This document shows, piece by piece, positions 21,207 to 31,200 of a DNA stretch of 64,000 nucleotides. The notes under the pieces were generated by a model. It made no database searches and was not told the origin of the DNA. It saw only the letters and a program-made list of their open reading frames with translations. The stretch's first letter is position 1, and each line of letters starts with the position of its first letter. Both the position numbers and the translations under genes were made by a program. Source of the stretch: Pseudomonas phenolilytica (lineage in GTDB: Bacteria; Pseudomonadota; Gammaproteobacteria; Pseudomonadales; Pseudomonadaceae); the NCBI RefSeq assembly GCF_021432765.1, contig NZ_CP058908.1, forward strand, positions 2,062,001 through 2,126,000, given 5' to 3'.

Positions 21207-21234
21207 AAAAAGCCCCGAAAGGGGCTTTTTTTTT
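21207..21234. terminator. Bidirectional terminator between gloA and the PA3496-type gene
   Basis: AAAAAAGCCCC, GAAA loop, GGGGC and eight T residues. The stop codon of the minus-strand gene (21233-21235) lies inside the T-run. Confidence 0.9.
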
Positions 21235-21412
21235 ACAGGTCGAAATCGAAGTCGTTGAGCTGCTTCTGCAGGCGTCGCTCTTCTAGCAGGTTGTCGATGA
21301 TGCGGCGCTTGGTCAGGTTGGTCTTGGCGACTTCGGCAGGGGCATCGGTGGTTTCGTCGTCGTCTTCGGCGATGAAATCGTCTTCGATCTGGATATCTTC
21401 TTTCTCGGCCAC
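21233..21412 (-). CDS. Small acidic protein, PA3496 family
   Basis: A 59-residue protein beginning MAEKEDIQIEDDF with a GTG start at 21412, preceded by TTGGAG at seven bases. The N-terminal half is strongly acidic (EDDDETTDAPAE), the C-terminal half is a predicted basic helix (TKRRIIDNLLEERRLQKQL) ending DFDFDL. It resembles the PA3496 family of Pseudomonas, annotated as putative envelope integrity proteins without experimental backing that I can cite. It lies between gloA and nth, as in P. aeruginosa. Function unknown. Confidence 0.8.
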   Translation of the reverse strand: MAEKEDIQIEDDFIAEDDDETTDAPAEVAKTNLTKRRIIDNLLEERRLQKQLNDFDFDL

Positions 21413-21519
21413 GTGTTCACTCCAAGGCTACTGGGCGCTTTGGCGCACCTTATAGCGGCAAACCCGGGCTCGGTAAAAAAGATTTTTTCAATCGTGACAG
21501 AAGAATTTATCAGGTGAAC

Positions 21520-22158
21520 TCAATCGTCTGAGGTCTTGTGCTTGTATTCGCACAGGTCCTCGATACGACAGCTCCCACACTGCGGTTTGCGAGCCTTGCA
21601 GACATAGCGACCATGCAGGATCAGCCAGTGGTGGGCGTCGAGCAGATACTCCTTGGGCACGAACTTGATCAGCTTGCGCTCGACCTCCAGCACGTTCTTG
21701 CCTGGCGCGATGCCGGTGCGGTTGCTGACGCGAAAGATGTGCGTATCAACCGCCATCGTGAACTGGCGAAAGGCCGTGTTGAGCACCACGTTGGCGGTCT
21801 TGCGACCCACGCCCGGCAGCGCCTCGAGGTCTTCGCGATTGTCCGGCACCTGGCTGCCGTGCTTTTCCACCAGAATCCGGCAGGTCTCGATGACGTTCTT
21901 TGCCTTGCTCGGATACAGACCGATGGTCTTGATGTACTCGCAGAGCCCGTCATAGCCGAGGGCGTAGATCGCTTCCGGGGTATTGGCTACCGGAAACAGC
22001 CGAGCGGTGGCCTTGTTCACCCCGACATCGGTCGCCTGCGCCGAAAGAATCACAGCGATCAGCAGCTCGAACGGTGTGCTGTACGCCAGCTCGGTCTTGG
22101 GCTCGGGGTTGTCTTCGTGCAGGCGTCGGAAGATCTCCCGGCGTTTTGTGGCATTCAT
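21520..22158 (-). CDS. nth: Endonuclease III (DNA glycosylase/AP lyase)
   Basis: Bifunctional base-excision repair enzyme for oxidised pyrimidines. 212 residues with helix-hairpin-helix LPGVGRKTANVV; catalytic Lys120 and Asp138 occupy the E. coli positions. The C-terminal [4Fe-4S] ligands follow Cys-x6-Cys-x2-Cys-x5-Cys in CKARKPQCGSCRIEDLC. It is the last gene of the rsxABCDGE-nth operon, ten bases after rsxE, an arrangement shared with E. coli. Confidence 0.98.
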   Translation of the reverse strand: MNATKRREIFRRLHEDNPEPKTELAYSTPFELLIAVILSAQATDVGVNKATARLFPVANTPEAIYALGYDGLCEYIKTIGLYPSKAKNVIETCRILVEKHGSQVPDNREDLEALPGVGRKTANVVLNTAFRQFTMAVDTHIFRVSNRTGIAPGKNVLEVERKLIKFVPKEYLLDAHHWLILHGRYVCKARKPQCGSCRIEDLCEYKHKTSDD

Positions 22159-22168
22159 TCAGGCAGCT

Positions 22169-22882
22169 TCATTCGATGACCCCGGTGACACGCACCCGCC
22201 GGCTCGCTGCGGCGACCTTCGGTTCGCGCGCCGCGGCGCGGGCGGCGAGTTGTTCGTCGATGCGGTTCTTCAGCGCGATCAGCAGGCCCAGCACGATGAA
22301 GGCGCCGGGCGGTAGAATCGCCAGCAGGAAACCCTGGTAGTCCTTGATCAGCGTGATCTGCCAGTTGGCCGCCAGCGGGCCGAGCAGCAGCTGCATGTTG
22401 GCGAACAGCGCGCCTGTACCAAGCAGTTCGCGGATGCTGCCGAGCACCACCAGCACCAGACAGAAACCCAGGCCCATCACCAGTCCGTCGTAGCCGGCCA
22501 CCAGCGGCTTGTGCTTGGCGGCGAAGCCGTCGGCGCGGCCAAGGATGATGCAGTTGGTGGTGATCAGCGGGATGAAGATACCCAGAATCTGGTACAGCTC
22601 GTAGGTGAAGGCCTGCATCAGCAGCTCGATGCAGGTGGTCAGTGCGGCGATGATCATCACGAAGGCCGGCAGGCGCACGGCGGTATTCACCACGCCGCGT
22701 ACCAGCGATACGGCAATGTTCGAGCAGGCCAGCACGAGCATGGTCGCCAGCCCCAGGCCCAGCGCGTTAACGGCCGAGTTGCTCACGCCCAGCAGCGGGC
22801 ACAAGCCCAGCAGCTGTACCAGGCCGGGGTTATTTTTCCACAGTCCGTTGAGGGTCAGTTCGCGGTAGCTGGGTGTGCTCAT
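22169..22882 (-). CDS. rsxE: Electron transport complex subunit RsxE/RnfE
   Basis: Integral membrane subunit of the Rnf/Rsx complex, which moves electrons between NADH and ferredoxin or SoxR coupled to ion flow. 237 residues with about six membrane segments; begins [29 protein letters not shown] and includes [15 protein letters not shown], the motif shared with RsxA. Overlaps rsxG by four bases (ATGA). The hydrophilic C-terminus ([20 protein letters not shown]) is variable. Confidence 0.96.
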   Translation of the reverse strand: MSTPSYRELTLNGLWKNNPGLVQLLGLCPLLGVSNSAVNALGLGLATMLVLACSNIAVSLVRGVVNTAVRLPAFVMIIAALTTCIELLMQAFTYELYQILGIFIPLITTNCIILGRADGFAAKHKPLVAGYDGLVMGLGFCLVLVVLGSIRELLGTGALFANMQLLLGPLAANWQITLIKDYQGFLLAILPPGAFIVLGLLIALKNRIDEQLAARAAAREPKVAAASRRVRVTGVIE

Positions 22883-23637
22883 GGCGTGCTCCCTTGCGGC
22901 GTGACGGCCGGCTCGCGGGCACGCAGCTCGTCGCTGGTTGCCGTGCCGGCGCGCGAGTGGATGGTGCTGACAGGCTCGTCAGCCGGGGCGGTCGCGTCGT
23001 CCGCAGCGGTATTGGCGCCCTGCAGCAGTTCGTCCTTGTGCGCATCGAAGTACTGCAGGGCGCGATGCACAGCGCCGACCACGGCGCGCGGGGTGATGGT
23101 GGCGCCGGCGAACTGGTCGAAGTCGCCTCGATCCTTCTTCACTGCCCAGCCCGCTTCGTCGGGGTCGCTCAGCGACTTGCCGGCAAAGGCATGGATCCAG
23201 TTGCTTTTTGCCAGCTCGATCTTGTCGCCCAGGCCCGGGGTTTCCCGGTGGCTGAGTACGCGTACGCCAGCCAGGCGGCCGTCGGCGAGCACCCCGACCA
23301 GCAGGCGGATGGCGCCGCTGTAGCCGTCCGGCGCGGTGGCCTGGAGAATGACCGCAACCGGCTGGCCATCCTTGCGGGCAATGTAGGCGGGCAGCGGCTG
23401 GCGGTTGCCCAGCAGCCGATCATGCACCTCGACCACGTTGTCAAGCAGATGATTGTCGTAGCTGCCCGGGGGCAGGATCTCGCCGAGCGCGCGAACCTGC
23501 GCCTCGCGCTCGGCGGCCTGAATGCGTTCGGCGGTGCCCTGCTGCAGCAGTGTGACGGTGCCCACGGTGACGATGGCGAACAGGCCGAGTACGGCGGCGT
23601 TCTTCAGCATCGAGCGGCTGATTTCCGGAAGCATCAT
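22879..23637 (-). CDS. rsxG: Electron transport complex subunit RsxG/RnfG
   Basis: Periplasmic flavoprotein subunit of the Rnf/Rsx complex. About 252 residues: one N-terminal membrane anchor ([19 protein letters not shown], 13-31) and an FMN-binding domain with the AGATITP motif at about 178-183, whose threonine carries covalent FMN in homologues. Start is one of two adjacent ATG codons at 23637 and 23634. The C-terminal tail after residue 200 is rich in Ala/Asp/Thr. One base separates it from the rsxD stop. Confidence 0.94.
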   Translation of the reverse strand: MMLPEISRSMLKNAAVLGLFAIVTVGTVTLLQQGTAERIQAAEREAQVRALGEILPPGSYDNHLLDNVVEVHDRLLGNRQPLPAYIARKDGQPVAVILQATAPDGYSGAIRLLVGVLADGRLAGVRVLSHRETPGLGDKIELAKSNWIHAFAGKSLSDPDEAGWAVKKDRGDFDQFAGATITPRAVVGAVHRALQYFDAHKDELLQGANTAADDATAPADEPVSTIHSRAGTATSDELRAREPAVTPQGSTP

Positions 23638-23638
23638 G

Positions 23639-24667
23639 TCATTCGCCCAGCTTGAAGCCGCGCTCGGCCTTGCGATGGCCATAGGTGCGCGGGCGCGTGT
23701 AGTAGTCGATCGTCGGCGCCGCGAGGTTCATCAGCAGCACGGCAAAAGCGACGCCATCCGGATAGCCGCCCCAGGCGCGGATCACATACACCAGGACGCC
23801 GACGCCGGCACCGAAGATCAGTCGGCCCCGGGTGCTGGTGGCGCCGCTCACCGGGTCGGTGACGATGAAGAAGGCGCCGAGCATGGTGGCGCCGCTGAGC
23901 AGGTGGAACAGCGGCGAGCCGTGGCTGTCGGAGCCGGCGCCGTTCCAGAACAGCAGGCTCATCAGCGCCAGCGCGCCGAGCATGCCGACCGGTGCGTGCC
24001 AGCTGAACAATCGCCGATGCAGAAGAAACAGGCCGCCGGCGAGGAAGGCGAGATTGACCACCTCCGAGCCGATGCCGCCGAAATGCCCGAAGGCGGGGTT
24101 GCGCCACAACTCCTCGATGGTCAGCCGGTTGTTGAGTTTGAGCACGTCCAGCGCGGTGGCCTGGCTCCAGCCGTCGGGCAGCGAACCGATACCGAGTATC
24201 TGCCGCAATCCATCCAGAAGGCCGACGCCATGGGGCACCGGCCAGGTGGTCATCTCCACTGGGAAGGAGATCAGCACGACTACGTAACCGACCATCGCCG
24301 GGTTGAAGGGGTTCTGCCCCAGCCCGCCATACAGCTGCTTGCCGAAGACGATGGCGATGCCAGTGGCGATGAGCGTCAGCCACCAGGGAGAGTAGGGTGG
24401 CAGCGCCAGCGCCAGCAGCACGGCGGTGACCAGTGCGCTGCCATCGCGCAGGAAGAAGCGCACCGGACGGCCGCGCAGCTGGAGGACGGCCGCTTCGCAG
24501 GCCAGTGCCACTGCGCTGGCCCAGCACAGGTTGATCAGCGTGCCGGCGCCGTACAGCCAGGTCAGGGCAATCACGCCGGGCAGCGTCGCGGCGAGCACCA
24601 GCAGCATGACGCGCTGGGTGCGGTTGCCGCCCTGGGCATGGGGCGATGTGATGCGGGGCAGGGCCAT
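23639..24667 (-). CDS. rsxD: Electron transport complex subunit RsxD/RnfD
   Basis: Membrane subunit with covalently bound FMN. 342 residues, around nine membrane segments; begins [21 protein letters not shown], includes [21 protein letters not shown] and the flavinylation-type motif [12 protein letters not shown] use the ATG at 24667, matching the family; an upstream ATG at 24721 would add 18 non-conserved residues. It follows rsxC by 78 bases, the only gap of note inside the operon. Confidence 0.95.
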   Translation of the reverse strand: MALPRITSPHAQGGNRTQRVMLLVLAATLPGVIALTWLYGAGTLINLCWASAVALACEAAVLQLRGRPVRFFLRDGSALVTAVLLALALPPYSPWWLTLIATGIAIVFGKQLYGGLGQNPFNPAMVGYVVVLISFPVEMTTWPVPHGVGLLDGLRQILGIGSLPDGWSQATALDVLKLNNRLTIEELWRNPAFGHFGGIGSEVVNLAFLAGGLFLLHRRLFSWHAPVGMLGALALMSLLFWNGAGSDSHGSPLFHLLSGATMLGAFFIVTDPVSGATSTRGRLIFGAGVGVLVYVIRAWGGYPDGVAFAVLLMNLAAPTIDYYTRPRTYGHRKAERGFKLGE

Positions 24668-24745
24668 TGGTGCTGTGGTTCCTGTGGTTTTGTGCGGTGG
24701 CACCGATGCCGGCGCGACCATGAGGGTGTGTTCGGTGCGGCCTCG

Positions 24746-27253
24746 TCAGCCGTCCATATGCTCGGCCAGGCGTTGCTCTGCAGTCAGCAGACGAGCGCGT
24801 GCCGATTCGATGCTGGCTGCGGCGCTGGCCGGGTCGCGTTCGAGCTTGCGCAGGTCGGCGCGGGCAAACGCCACGTCGGTCTTCAATTCGCGCAAGCGTT
24901 CGTCGACGCCCGGCTTGCTGGTGCGCAGGAGGACCGGTGCGGGCTTCCCGGAGTCCGCCTCGGCGGCATGCAGGGCCTGCTCGGCGGCAGCGAAGGCGTC
25001 GCGCAGGCGGGCCAGCTCAGCATCCGCGCAGCCCGCCTGTTCGGCTTTCTTCAGCTCGGCGCGCTTGAGTGCTAGTTCGATCTTGGCTTTCTTCAGTGCC
25101 TCGTCGCCCTCGGGTTTGGCGGGTGCGCTGGGCCTGGCGCTTTCAGCTTCCGCCAGGGCCGTCTCGGCTGCGTGCAGCTGCTGGCGCAGGCGGGCGAGTT
25201 CGGCCTGCTGGTCGTCGTCCGGGGCTTCGATTTTTTCCAGCTTGCGAATCTGCGCCCGGAGCATCGCGGCTTCGATCTTGGCTTTCTTCAGGGCCTCGTC
25301 GCCTGCGGGTTTGGCGGGTGCGCTGGGCGCGGCGCTTGCGGCTGTGCTCAGGGCCGTCTCGGCCGCGTGCAGCTGCTGACGCAGGCGGGCCAGTTCGGCC
25401 TGCTGGTCGTCATCCGGGGCTTCGGTTTTTTCGAGCTTGCGGATCTGCGCGCGGAGCATCGCGGCCTCGATCTTGGCTTTTTTCAGCGCTTCGTCCCCCG
25501 CAGGCGGAGGCGCAGCCGGCGGTACGGCAGCGGCCAGCGCCCGTTGTGCAGCTTCGGCAGCTTGCCGCAGTTCAGCGACCTGCGCCTGCAGTTCCGCAGT
25601 GGCGTGGGTCGCCAGCTGTTTTTCGGCTTTCTTCAGCGTGACCTGGGCCAGACTGGCCTCGATCTTCAGGCGCTTCTGCTCATCGCTCAACGGATTGCTC
25701 TTGCCGGCTGCGGGATCGTCCTCTCCTGGCGCGCCGGCGGACGGTGTCTGCGCCGCTTTGGCGCGTGCAGCTTTCTCGGCGCGGGCCTTGCGCTCGGCTT
25801 CCTTGTGTTCCTCGGTGCGGCGCAAGCGCTCCTGGCGCAACTCGAAGCGCTGCTTGGAGTGTTCGGCCTTCTGCTGCTTGAGCTCCAGCTCGCGGATTTC
25901 CGCCTTGGCCGCCCGGTAGTACTGCACCAAGGGAATGCTCGATGGGCAGACGTAGGCGCAGGCGCCGCATTCGATGCAGTCGAACAGGTTGTGCGCGCGC
26001 AGCTGCGCATGCTCGTGGCCGAGCGCGAAGAAGTGCAGCTGCTGCGGCAGCAGGCTGGCGGGACAGGCTTCGGCACACTCGCCACAGCGAATGCATGGCA
26101 GCGCCGGGGCGGGTGGCGGTAGCTCGGCGGCCGTGACGGCCAGCAAGCAATTGGTGGTCTTGATCAGCGGCACATCGAGACTGGGCAAGGTGAAACCCAT
26201 CATCGGGCCGCCCATGAGCAGGCGGTCGAGGCGGGACGCGTCGAGCCCGGCGAACTCCAGCAGTTCGCGCACCGGCGTGCCGATCAGCGCCTCGACGTTC
26301 ATCGGGCGAGCCAGCGCTTCGCCGGTGAGCGTGGTGACACGTGAGATCAGCGGTTTGCCGAGCAGCACCGCGTCGTGGATGGCCACGCAGGTGCCGACGT
26401 TCTGGCAGAGCATGCCGATGTCCGCCGGCAGGCCGCCGCTGGGCACCTCCTCGCCAGTGAGGATCTGGATCAGCTGTTTCTCGCCGCCCGACGGATACTT
26501 GGTCGGGAACACCTTGACGGTGAATGGTCGCTCACCGACCGCCGCGCGCACGGCGGCGATGGCCTCGGGTTTGTTGTCCTCGATGCCGATGAGGATCGTC
26601 TCGGGTCCGATCAGATAGGCAAGAATCTCGATCCCGGCCACCAGTTGTTCGGCCTGCTCGCGCATCAGCAGGTCGTCGGCGGTGATGTACGGCTCGCATT
26701 CGGTGCCGTTGATGATCAGGGTGTGAATTTTCTGCGTGGTGCGTGCGCCCAGTTTGACTGCGGCGGGAAAGCCCGCGCCGCCAAGACCGCTGACGCCGGC
26801 CTGGCGGATGATTTCAAGCAGCACGGCGGGCTCGACAGAGCGGTAATGCGGCTGCGGATGCAGTTCGGTCCACTGCTCCAGGCCGTCGCTGTCGATGACG
26901 ATTGCGGTGCTGGGCAGGCCGGATGCGTGCGGGTAAGGCTGTGGGCCGATGAAACTGACCACGCCCGAAGTCGGTGCATGCACTGGCGCGCTGATCAGGC
27001 CTGCAGCATCGGCGATCTTCTGCCCCTTGAGTACGCGCTCGCCGAGCTGCACGCACGGCTCGGCCGGTGCGCCGAGGTGCTGCGCCAGCGGCACGATCAG
27101 CCGCTTGGGCAGCGGCGCCGGCTGGATCGACGTGCGGTTGGACAGCGCCTTGTGCTCGGCCGGGTGAATGCCGCCGGGAATGTCCCAGACTTTCGTGGCA
27201 TCCGCATGGCTTGTGCGTGCTACGCCCGCGTCGTTCTTCGCTGTGACACTCAT
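24746..27253 (-). CDS. rsxC: Electron transport complex subunit RsxC/RnfC with long Ala/Lys-rich repeat tail
   Basis: NADH-binding peripheral subunit of Rnf/Rsx. 835 residues, longer than the 740 of E. coli. The N-terminal 440 residues hold the flavin/NADH and SLBB-like domains ([26 protein letters not shown]), followed by two [4Fe-4S] ferredoxin motifs [12 protein letters not shown] and [12 protein letters not shown]. After residue about 510 comes a charged coiled-coil-like tail with nearly identical 65-residue repeats ([21 protein letters not shown], shortened here to its first part [11 protein letters not shown]). Start overlaps the rsxB stop (ATGA). The tail length is expected to vary between strains. 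Confidence 0.95.
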   Translation of the reverse strand: MSVTAKNDAGVARTSHADATKVWDIPGGIHPAEHKALSNRTSIQPAPLPKRLIVPLAQHLGAPAEPCVQLGERVLKGQKIADAAGLISAPVHAPTSGVVSFIGPQPYPHASGLPSTAIVIDSDGLEQWTELHPQPHYRSVEPAVLLEIIRQAGVSGLGGAGFPAAVKLGARTTQKIHTLIINGTECEPYITADDLLMREQAEQLVAGIEILAYLIGPETILIGIEDNKPEAIAAVRAAVGERPFTVKVFPTKYPSGGEKQLIQILTGEEVPSGGLPADIGMLCQNVGTCVAIHDAVLLGKPLISRVTTLTGEALARPMNVEALIGTPVRELLEFAGLDASRLDRLLMGGPMMGFTLPSLDVPLIKTTNCLLAVTAAELPPPAPALPCIRCGECAEACPASLLPQQLHFFALGHEHAQLRAHNLFDCIECGACAYVCPSSIPLVQYYRAAKAEIRELELKQQKAEHSKQRFELRQERLRRTEEHKEAERKARAEKAARAKAAQTPSAGAPGEDDPAAGKSNPLSDEQKRLKIEASLAQVTLKKAEKQLATHATAELQAQVAELRQAAEAAQRALAAAVPPAAPPPAGDEALKKAKIEAAMLRAQIRKLEKTEAPDDDQQAELARLRQQLHAAETALSTAASAAPSAPAKPAGDEALKKAKIEAAMLRAQIRKLEKIEAPDDDQQAELARLRQQLHAAETALAEAESARPSAPAKPEGDEALKKAKIELALKRAELKKAEQAGCADAELARLRDAFAAAEQALHAAEADSGKPAPVLLRTSKPGVDERLRELKTDVAFARADLRKLERDPASAAASIESARARLLTAEQRLAEHMDG
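24950..25500. repeat. 195-bp tandem repeats inside rsxC
   Basis: The TCGATCTTGGCTTT element recurs near 25078, 25272 and 25467, a period of 195 bases. The two copies between about 25110 and 25500 are nearly identical; the third is diverged. Each encodes a 65-residue unit starting [11 protein letters not shown]. Confidence 0.85.
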
Positions 27254-27825
27254 GCGGCCTGCTCCCGATCCGTGCCGATCAGCTGGCCGGGCGCCAGCGG
27301 CTGATCCCATTTCCAGCTTTGCAGGTTGCTGCCCAGTTCGATCATGTCGATGCAATCCACCGGACAGGGCTCGACGCACAGGTCGCAGCCGGTGCATTCG
27401 CTGACGATCACCGTATGCATCTGCCGCGCCGCGCCGACGATGGCGTCCACCGGGCAGGCCTGGATGCACTTGGTGCAGCCGATGCACTCGGCCTCGCGGA
27501 TATAGGCAACCATCTGCGGTTTCTCGCCGCCTTCAGCGTCCAGCGGCTCGGCTTCGACGTCCAGCAGGTCGGCCAGCGCCTGGATGGTCGCTTCGCCGCC
27601 GGGCGGGCATTTATTGATCTTGTCGCCGGCGGCAATCGCCTCGGCGTAGGGCTTGCAGCCGGGATAGCCGCACTGGCCGCACTGGGTCTGTGGCAACAGG
27701 GCATTGATCTGTTCGGCGATGGGGTCGCCCTCGACGCGAAAGCGCACTGCGGCGAAGCCGAGAATCGCACCGCACGCCAGACAGAGCGCCAGCAGGGCGA
27801 GAACCGCCACGAGCACCAGGCTCAT
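27250..27825 (-). CDS. rsxB: Electron transport complex subunit RsxB/RnfB
   Basis: Ferredoxin-like subunit that exchanges electrons with soluble carriers. 191 residues: N-terminal membrane anchor ([23 protein letters not shown]), a [16 protein letters not shown]e-S motif, then two ferredoxin motifs [16 protein letters not shown] and [16 protein letters not shown]. Overlaps rsxA by four bases (ATGA at 27822-27825) and rsxC by four bases. Confidence 0.97.
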   Translation of the reverse strand: MSLVLVAVLALLALCLACGAILGFAAVRFRVEGDPIAEQINALLPQTQCGQCGYPGCKPYAEAIAAGDKINKCPPGGEATIQALADLLDVEAEPLDAEGGEKPQMVAYIREAECIGCTKCIQACPVDAIVGAARQMHTVIVSECTGCDLCVEPCPVDCIDMIELGSNLQSWKWDQPLAPGQLIGTDREQAA

Positions 27826-28406
27826 AGCTTGATCAGCCCGGTGAAGCCCATGAACGCCAGCGACATCAGGCCGGCGGTGATCAGGCCGATGGAGGCGCCC
27901 TGGAACGACCGGGGCACGTCGGCGATGGCGATGCGCTCACGCATGGCGGCGAACAGCACCAGCACCAGTGAGAAGCCGAGCCCGGCGGCGAACCCGTTGA
28001 CGGTGGCGGTCAGGAAGGTGAACTCGCTCTTGTTGGCGTTGAGCAGGGCGACGCCGAGCACGATGCAGTTGGTGGTGATCAGCGGCAGGAAGATCCCTAG
28101 CACGCGATAGAGCAGCGGGCTGGTCTTGTTAACCACCATTTCGGTGAACTGCACCACCACCGCGATCACCAGAATGAAACTGATGGTTCGCAGAAACTCC
28201 AGATCCAGCGGCTTGAGCACATACTGCTGCACGAGGTAACTGCACATCGCCGCCAGTGTGAGCACGAAGGTGGTCGCCAGGGACAGGCCGATGGCGGTCT
28301 CGATCTTCTTCGAGACGCCCATGAACGGGCATAGACCGAGAAACTGTACCAGTACAAAATTGTTGACCAGGATGGCGCTAACCATGATCAGGGCGAGTTC
28401 GGTCAT
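27822..28406 (-). CDS. rsxA: Electron transport complex subunit RsxA/RnfA
   Basis: Integral membrane subunit, 194 residues, about six membrane segments; [20 protein letters not shown] and [16 protein letters not shown] are the paired motifs shared with RsxE. First gene of the rsxABCDGE-nth operon. Start at the ATG at 28406 ([13 protein letters not shown]); an upstream in-frame codon adds ten non-conserved residues. In E. coli this operon keeps SoxR reduced; a MucC/RseC homologue, named in E. coli for the same process, is also present in this window. Confidence 0.96.
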   Translation of the reverse strand: MTELALIMVSAILVNNFVLVQFLGLCPFMGVSKKIETAIGLSLATTFVLTLAAMCSYLVQQYVLKPLDLEFLRTISFILVIAVVVQFTEMVVNKTSPLLYRVLGIFLPLITTNCIVLGVALLNANKSEFTFLTATVNGFAAGLGFSLVLVLFAAMRERIAIADVPRSFQGASIGLITAGLMSLAFMGFTGLIKL

Positions 28407-28602
28407 CAGAAGTTCCGTCGCGCGCTGCGGAGCCATGAGGCTGAAGGGCCGCTATTATCGGGAAGCCACCGCAGGCAAACAAGCTGCGACTGGCCGTCGC
28501 GGTGGCGAACGCGCCCATTGCAACGTTTTGCTCGTCCGCATTCGGATGCCGCCGGCCGCGGTCAAACCGACAGATGGGGGCCTTGCGCTTCGGAGGTGAC
28601 AG

Positions 28603-28965
28603 ATGAACATTCGTGTCGTGTTGCTCCTGTGCAGTCTGGTGTGGCTGGCGCCAGCGCAGGCTGATCGTGACAATCGCGTGTGGGCGCCAGCGAACCCGCC
28701 AATCCATCGCGGTGATGTGCCGCCGTATCGCTACGATCCGCGCAATCCATATCCGTATTACCCGCGTCATCAGCCCAATCTGCCCCCGCGCTATCAGGGG
28801 CAGTTGCCGCCGCGCTATTACCAGCGGCATTGGGAAACGGGGCGGCCGTACTACTGGCAGGATCGGCATTACCAGCAGCGGCCGCCGTTGATCCGCGACG
28901 GGCGCGACTATCGCTCGCTGCAGCAGCGCCGCTACGACTATCGCCATCGCTACGAGCGCTACTGA
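28603..28965 (+). CDS. Secreted Pro/Tyr/Arg-rich protein of unknown function
   Basis: 120 residues with a clear signal peptide (1-20, LLLCSLVWLAPAQA). The mature part is dominated by proline, tyrosine and arginine in repeats of the form PPRYQGQLPPRYYQRH and ends YDYRHRYERY; almost no hydrophobic core is visible, so it is probably disordered or cell-envelope associated. GGAGG lies nine bases before the ATG. It is divergent from the rsx operon. I do not recognise a family; low-complexity composition makes homology unreliable. Confidence 0.7.
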   Translation: MNIRVVLLLCSLVWLAPAQADRDNRVWAPANPPIHRGDVPPYRYDPRNPYPYYPRHQPNLPPRYQGQLPPRYYQRHWETGRPYYWQDRHYQQRPPLIRDGRDYRSLQQRRYDYRHRYERY

Positions 28966-28981
28966 ACGCGCCGCGTGGGTA

Positions 28982-29800
28982 TTAGCGATTACGCCAGCGT
29001 GGCTCTCGCTCTTCCAGGTACGCGTTGATGCCCTCCAGCGTGTCCTCGGCCTCGAACAGTTCGACGAAGGCTTCACGCTCGGCGGCCGCGAAGGTATCCG
29101 GCAGACGCTGGCGAGCGCCATTGATCAAGGGTTTGATCGCGCGGATTGCCACCGGGCTCTGGCGGGCGATGCGAGCCGCCAGCAGCAGGGCATGTCCACG
29201 TGATTCGCCGGACTCTGCGAGCTGCTCGACCAGGCCGATGCGCAGTGCCGTTTCGGCGGTGATGCGTTCCCCACAAAGAATCATCCGCTTGGCCCAGCCT
29301 TCGCCGACCAGCCACGCCAGTGCCTGGGTGCCGCCTGCGCAGGGCAGTAGGCCGACCGCCGCGTCCGGCAGGCCGAGCTGCGCATGTTGTTCGGCGATGC
29401 GTAGGTCGCAGGCCAGCGCGCATTCCAGCCCGGCGCCGAGCGCGAAACCGTTGATCGCCGCGATGGTGACACCGCGAAAGTCACGCAGCGCCTCGAAGGC
29501 CTCGCCGAAGCGGCGCGCCATTTCCCGGGCGCGCAGGCGGTCGCCGTCGGCGAACAGCTGTAGGTCGGCACCGGCGCTGAAGAATTCGGCACCCCGGCCG
29601 GTAATCACCAGCGCATAGATGGCGTCGTCATGGTCGAGATGCTCGATCAGCAGCTTGAGGCCGATCAGCGATTCGCGATCCCAGGTATTGGCCGGCGGAT
29701 GGTTGATAGTGATGAGGGCGGTGTGACCGTGCTTTTCCACGGTCAGTTTGTGGGTCAGGTCGAAGACCCCGGACTGATACGGTTCGAGTGCGGTGCTCAT
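28982..29800 (-). CDS. Enoyl-CoA hydratase/isomerase family protein
   Basis: 272-residue crotonase-fold protein: first oxyanion-hole loop GRGAEFFSAGADLQLFADGD (about 75-94) and second AAINGFALGAGLECALACDLR (about 120-140), plus LGLPDAAVGLLPCAGGTQAL. The Glu in GLLPCAGGT region is replaced, since typical hydratases have E in 'E...LGxxPG' positions; this makes the exact reaction uncertain. Starts at the ATG at 29800. Not in an obvious fatty-acid operon, so substrate is unknown. Convergent with the gene at 28603. Confidence 0.85.
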   Translation of the reverse strand: MSTALEPYQSGVFDLTHKLTVEKHGHTALITINHPPANTWDRESLIGLKLLIEHLDHDDAIYALVITGRGAEFFSAGADLQLFADGDRLRAREMARRFGEAFEALRDFRGVTIAAINGFALGAGLECALACDLRIAEQHAQLGLPDAAVGLLPCAGGTQALAWLVGEGWAKRMILCGERITAETALRIGLVEQLAESGESRGHALLLAARIARQSPVAIRAIKPLINGARQRLPDTFAAAEREAFVELFEAEDTLEGINAYLEEREPRWRNR

Positions 29801-29936
29801 GTGGTCGTCCTCGGCGATGCCCGCCGGCATGCGCAGCGGGGCGGCTCTATCAAGGCAGCGAGGAGCGCGAGTCGTCGGGGATCAGCCCGTCCGCTAAGGG
29901 CGGGCCGCCTGTGCTGGCAACCCGCTTCCGAGGTGC

Positions 29937-31181
29937 TTACTGCAGGGCGTTGGCCTGTCCGGCGCTGCGCCGCTCTTCCTGCCATTGGGCAAGTGTAGGC
30001 GCTGCCTGGTCGCCATCGAGGCGATGGACGATCTCGAAGTAGTCCTGCTTGAAACGGTCCCTGAGCACTTCCTCGCGCGGCTTGACGCGTACGGCATACA
30101 CCGTCTGCACGTTCTGGTGATCGAAGCTGCGCCAGTGCTGCTCATCCTTGAGCAATTTGTAGCGATGGTTTTCCAGCGCGGCGATCACCGACTCGCTGGC
30201 AAGGCTGCGGGCACGCGTGACGGCGTCGGCCCATTGATGCACGATGCTGTATGCCGAGGCGGCGGAGCTGGACGGATGGGTCTGGTAGCGCTCGTCGAAG
30301 TTGCGAACGAAGGCCTGCCCGCGTTCGGAGCCCTCCAGTTCGGGAACGCGCCAGGTCCAGGGCTCGGTGCCAAGGACGCCGCGCATGATGTCCGGGCCGG
30401 CGAGCTCGACCATGCTCTGGGTCAGGTTGGGCACAGCGATCTGCATCTTGGTGTTCAGGCCGAGTTCATCGGCGATGCGCATGGCGCGCACCAGATCCTC
30501 GCCGAACAGCACGAGCACCAGCACTTCGGTGTCACTGCTGGCCGCCTGCTGCAGGGCCTTGCGATAGTCGGACAGCCGGGCGCCGGGGAAGGCGGTCTTC
30601 ACCCCAGGGTGCTTGTTCTGGTCAGTGGTGCCGGTGGCCTGGCGCAGCGAACTTTCGCTGGTGTGGCCCCAGGTGTAATCGGAGGTGACGTAGAAATAGC
30701 GTTTTCCCGGCAGATTCTGGTTGAGGTATTGCCCCAGCACCTGAGCGCTCATCCAGGCGTTGTTGCACTCGCGGAACATATAGCGATGGCCGTCCTTGCC
30801 GGTCGTGTCGTTGGAGTAGGTCAGGGTGCCGAAGTACAGCAGGCCATGTTCCTTGGCACGCTTGCTGGCAGCGATGGCAACGGCGCTGGACACCCCGCCG
30901 AAGAGCATCGCGACGCCTTCGTCGGCCATCTTGTCGACGTTGGCGACAGCCTTTTCCGGGCGCGAGGCGCTGTTGCGGCTGATCAGCTCCAGCGGACGAC
31001 CAAGCACGCCGCCGCGGGCATTGATTTCGTCGATGGCCAGCAGCGCGCCGCGCATCTGGGCGAGGCCCTCTTCCTTGTAGCTGCCGGTGCGGGGGTAGTT
31101 CAGGCCCAGTTTGATGGGATCGGCTGCCTGGACCGCAGCGCAGCAGCTCAGCATGAGCGCCAGGAGGGTAGTCCGTTTCAT
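29937..31181 (-). CDS. Orphan ABC-type substrate-binding protein (Peripla_BP_6, Leu/Ile/Val/amide family)
   Basis: 414 residues; signal peptide 1-20 (LLALMLSCCAAVQAA), then a two-lobed periplasmic binding fold starting IKLGLNYPRTGSYKEEGLAQMRGALLAIDEINARGG split as IKLGLNYPRTGSYKEEG and AIDEINARGGVLGRPLEL, plus FYVTSDYTWGH. It resembles branched-chain amino acid/amide binding proteins. No permease or ATPase gene lies nearby, so it either serves a transporter encoded elsewhere or a sensor. A CA-rich AAnAAnAA-type stretch lies 20-36 bases upstream of the ATG. Ligand unknown. Confidence 0.85.
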   Translation of the reverse strand: MKRTTLLALMLSCCAAVQAADPIKLGLNYPRTGSYKEEGLAQMRGALLAIDEINARGGVLGRPLELISRNSASRPEKAVANVDKMADEGVAMLFGGVSSAVAIAASKRAKEHGLLYFGTLTYSNDTTGKDGHRYMFRECNNAWMSAQVLGQYLNQNLPGKRYFYVTSDYTWGHTSESSLRQATGTTDQNKHPGVKTAFPGARLSDYRKALQQAASSDTEVLVLVLFGEDLVRAMRIADELGLNTKMQIAVPNLTQSMVELAGPDIMRGVLGTEPWTWRVPELEGSERGQAFVRNFDERYQTHPSSSAASAYSIVHQWADAVTRARSLASESVIAALENHRYKLLKDEQHWRSFDHQNVQTVYAVRVKPREEVLRDRFKQDYFEIVHRLDGDQAAPTLAQWQEERRSAGQANALQ

Positions 31182-31200
31182 CGCGGGAGTTCCTTGCTTA

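Noticed and set aside
24950..25500. Regularly spaced repeats as a possible CRISPR array
   Set aside because: The repeat unit is 195 bases with no spacers, in frame inside rsxC.
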